A stretch of DNA of 64,000 bases from Paratinospora sagittata (taxonomy: Eukaryota; Streptophyta; Magnoliopsida; Ranunculales; Menispermaceae): the NCBI GenBank assembly GCA_035771175.1, contig CM069607.1, positions 4,756,001-4,820,000 on the forward strand, read 5' to 3'. The position numbers were made by a program, and so were the translations under genes. The notes beneath the pieces were generated by a model. That model ran no database searches and was not told the DNA's origin. It was given only the letters and a program-made list of their open reading frames with translations. Of this stretch, positions 60,765 to 64,000 are shown in pieces (positions within the stretch are counted from its first letter, which is position 1; each line of letters opens with the position of its first letter).

Positions 60765-63700
60765 CTCCCCCTCAAGCTAGGCGTAGATGTTAATCAAGTC
60801 AAGCTTGATACTCAAATCTTCAAAATTCTTCCTTGGTAGAGCTTTAGTGAGGATATCTGCTATTTGCTGACTTGTCGGTGTGTATAGCAGACTAACTGTC
60901 CCATTTTCTATCTTCTCCTTTATGAAGTGGCGATCTATCTCCACATGCTTGGTCCTGTCATGATGTACTGGATTCTTTGCAATGTTAATAGCTGACTGAT
61001 TGTCACAAAATACCTTCATTGATTCAGAAGTGATGATTCCTAGTTCCCTCATTAGTCTTTCCAGCCATATTCCCTTACAAATTCCGAGTGCCATAGCTCT
61101 GAACTCTGCTTCTGCACTGCTTCGAGAAACTACCGGTTGTTTCTTACTTCGCCATGTTACTAAGTTTCCCCACACATACGTACAATAACCAGATGTTGAC
61201 CTTCGGTCCGTTATTGATCCGGCCCAGTCAGCATCAACAAACACTTCAACATCTTTCCTTGTGTTTTTCTTGAAGTACAAGCCTTTACCTGGTGTCATTT
61301 TAAGATACCTTAGTATCCGATAGACAGCTTCCATATGTTCTTCAGTTGGATCATTCATGAATTGACTGACTACACTAACCGAGAACCCAATATCAGGTCT
61401 GGTGTGTGAGAGATAAATCAGCTTCCCAACAAGTCTTTGATATCTTCCTTTGTCCACTGGAATATTGTCCTTATTAGCTCCAATTTTAGTGCTTGAATCC
61501 ATGGGTGTTTTAGCCGGTTTGCACCCAAGCATTCTCGTCTCTTTAAGTAGATCTAGTACGTACTTCCGTTGTGACACTGAGATTCCCTTGCTTGACCGGG
61601 CTACTTCCATTCCAAGGAAATATTTTAGGCTCCCAAGATCCTTGGTTTCAAATTCTTTGGCAAGTAGGGTTTTGAGCTTGATCAATTCATCTTCATCATC
61701 ACCTGTTAAGATGATGTCATCTACATATACAATGAGAATCGCCAACTTTCCTTTGGTTGAGTGTTTGATAAACAAAGTGTGATCAGTTTGACACTGAGAG
61801 TACCCATACTTCTTCACTGTTTTGTTGAATCTGTCAAACCAAGCTCTTGGAGATTGCTTCAGTCCATAAAGGGATTTCTTGAGCTTACACACCTTATTCA
61901 TAGTTGCCTTTGTTTCAAAGTCGGGAGGAATATCCATATAAACTTCTTCTGTAAGGTCTCCATTGAGGAATGCATTCTTCACATCAAGTTGGTGGAGAAG
62001 CCAGTCAAGATTGGCAGCTAATGATAGTAGTACCCGAATGGTGTTTAATTTGGCTACTGGAGCAAACGTCTCTTGGTAGTCAATGCCATAGGATTGAGTG
62101 AACCCTTTTGCAACCAGCCGCGCTTTAAATTCGTCCACACTTCCATCAGCTTTGTATTTGACAGTGAAAATTCATTTACATCCTACTGGATGTTTCCCAC
62201 TCGGTAGGTCTAAAATCTCCCAAGTTCCATTCTTCTTTAGTGCTTGCATTCCTTCCATTCCGGAATTGAAATGGCTTCTTGAATGGAGTTAGGAATTTCC
62301 TCTTTGTTCAAATTTGCCACAAATGTTTGGAAGCTAGGTGACAACCCTTTATAAGAGACAAAATTGTAGATTGGATGACTGGTACATGACCTCCTACTTT
62401 TCTTTAAAGCAATGGGACAGTCAAGGTCATTAGCAATAGACTCACTAGAAATGAATTCAGAGCTAGTGTTACCTGGTGAACTTTCATGATTTCTTGCACT
62501 CGGGTCAGATTCTTGACTTTGCTTGGGAGGTGCTTGTTGCTCAACATCTTCTTGGATCTTCTTCTTCCGAGAATATACAATGAACTCACCAATGATTGCA
62601 GGTTTCAGACATTGGACAGGACTTGAAGGTGGAAGATTTTCAGGAGTTGAAGATGGAGGATTTTCAGGTTCAGATTCAGAATTTTCCAAATCAGAATTTG
62701 TTTCTGTTTGGGGGCTTTGGTTTGGAGTAGGAGTAGTTGAGATAGGAGGGATGGTGACTTGGGAACTTGGGTAGTTGTTGGATGTTGTCGCATCAATATC
62801 CCAAAGCTGGTATTCCTGTATGAGATTCTCCCCCTGAATATCAGATTTGGGGTAATAAGGTTGATGTTCAAAGAAAGTAACATCCATGGAAGTGTATAGT
62901 CTTTTTGTAATAGGAGAATAGCATTTGTACCCTTTTTGGTTTGGAGAGTAACCAAGGAATATACACTTGAGTGCTTTGGGGTCGAGTTTACTTCGGTGTT
63001 GTTGATGCACATGGACAAATACGGAGCACCCGATTACTTTGAGAGGTATTGTTGAGACAATGCGGGTGTTGGGATAAGAGTGACAAAGGAGTTGGCACGG
63101 TTTTTGGAAATTTAAGACACAGGAAGGCATTCGGTTTATGAGATAAGTTGTTGTGAGTATGGCTTCCCCCCAAAACTGTTTTGGAACATGAGTGGAAAGC
63201 ATAAGTGATCTAGCAACCTCTAGAATATGTCTATTTTTCCTTTCCGCTACTACGTTTTGTTGAGGAGTATCGACACATGAACTTTGGTGTATAATGCCTT
63301 GACTTTGTAGGTAATCTCCGAGAATGTGGTTGAAGTAACCCTTGGCATTATCGGTTCTAAAGATTTGGATTTTGGTATGGAATTGGGTTTGAATCATGCT
63401 GTTGAAATTCTTGAAGATTTGCCCGACCTCTGATTTTTTTTTCAAGAGAAACACCCAAGTGATCCTAGTATGATCATCTACAAATAAGATAAACCAGCGG
63501 GTACCAGTCACACCTTTGATACGTGAAAGTCCCCAAACATCGCTATGGATCATCGAGAATGGATGGGATTTTCGATATTGTTGAATTGAATAAGGAGTAC
63601 GGGCATGTTTAGCAAATTGACAAACTTCACACTGAAAATCTTTTGGACTTCTGTTGCTGAATAATGAGGGAACAAGTTTTTGAAGGTACACGAAATTGGG

Positions 63701-64000
63701 ATGACCTAGTCTATAGTGCCATAACATAACTTCACTATCATTATTGAAACGAGAAACAGAAAGAGGAATTTTTGTAGGTTGATTGTTTGCCTTGTCCGAA
63801 TCTGCCTTGTGAGTTTGTTGTTTCGGAAGATCACCAATCCTGAGGATGTAGAGCCCTGAGCACATCTTAGCATTGCCAATCATCTTCCCCGAATTCAAGT
63901 CCTGAAATTCACACGAGTTAGGGAAGAACTTAGTAACACAGTTAAGCTCTTGAGTGAGTTTACTAATAGAAAGTAAATTGTAATCTAAGTTTGGGACCAA
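60381..64000 (-). mobile_element. Ty1/Copia retrotransposon B, nearly intact, runs off the window
   Basis: From the right edge on the - strand, one frame (64000-62237, cut by the window edge) carries the pre-integrase zinc finger (HYRLGHPNFVYLQ and CEVCQFAKH) and the integrase core with its D, D and E region (IHSDVWG, FRTDNAKGYF, NVVAERKNRHI). The next frame (62138-60777, 453 residues) carries the reverse transcriptase with YVDDIILTGDD and RNase H with DADWAGSITDRRSTSGYC to the HVEIDRHFIKEK end. Between them are one frameshift near 62250 and one TGA at 62172-62174 where the family has TGG. gag, protease and the 5' LTR would lie beyond 64000. It could sit in intron 1 of Piezo. Confidence 0.92.

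Noticed and set aside
1..64000. CRISPR arrays, operons, phage or bacterial systems
   Set aside because: Nothing of the kind is present. The direct repeats are microsatellites, LTRs or local duplications in a plant nuclear setting.

Overview
This is a plant nuclear window, most likely from a woody core eudicot. The genes are split by many introns, the DNA is AT-rich, plant-type retrotransposons fill the introns, and one insert comes from plastid DNA. I see no bacterial-style operon, CRISPR array or other self-contained new system. What stands out is gene duplication and decay, plus heavy transposon loading inside one very long gene that still reads through.

Layout, left to right. (1) 1-1450: remnant that looks like the 3' end and promoter of an endogenous plant pararetrovirus, on the + strand. 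(2) 1547-6616 (-): PPDK copy 1 (pyruvate, phosphate dikinase). It has 17 recognisable exons but lacks the last three, which carry the active-site Cys, and its transit-peptide exon is broken; probably a pseudogene. (3) 7219-7300 (-): a tRNA-Ser(UGA) gene between the two copies. (4) 7523-17299 (-): PPDK copy 2, with 20 coding exons, about 995 residues and an N-terminal extension that fits a chloroplast transit peptide. Its introns hold two tiny TRIM-like retroelements and a fragment of plastid ycf2. (5) 18190-19283: the promoter of copy 2 and the 3' flank of the next gene. (6) 19284-58225 or beyond (-): a 39-kb gene for a plant Piezo mechanosensitive channel. I resolved 19 exons that join in phase to about 2,445 codons. 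The first coding exon was not found and may lie beyond the window.

The Piezo introns hold two hAT-like elements with perfect 8-bp target duplications, a TIR element with a nested SINE, RTE-type and L1-type LINE pieces, and a truncated Copia element fused to a LINE. At the right end (60381-64000) is a second, nearly intact Copia element that runs off the window.

The two gene families are not functionally linked. PPDK interconverts pyruvate and PEP in plastid and cytosol; Piezo is a membrane mechanosensor. Exon boundaries were read by eye from splice consensus, phase agreement and remembered family sequences. The phases close across all 20 copy-2 exons, all retained copy-1 exons and all 19 Piezo exons, which is the main internal support.
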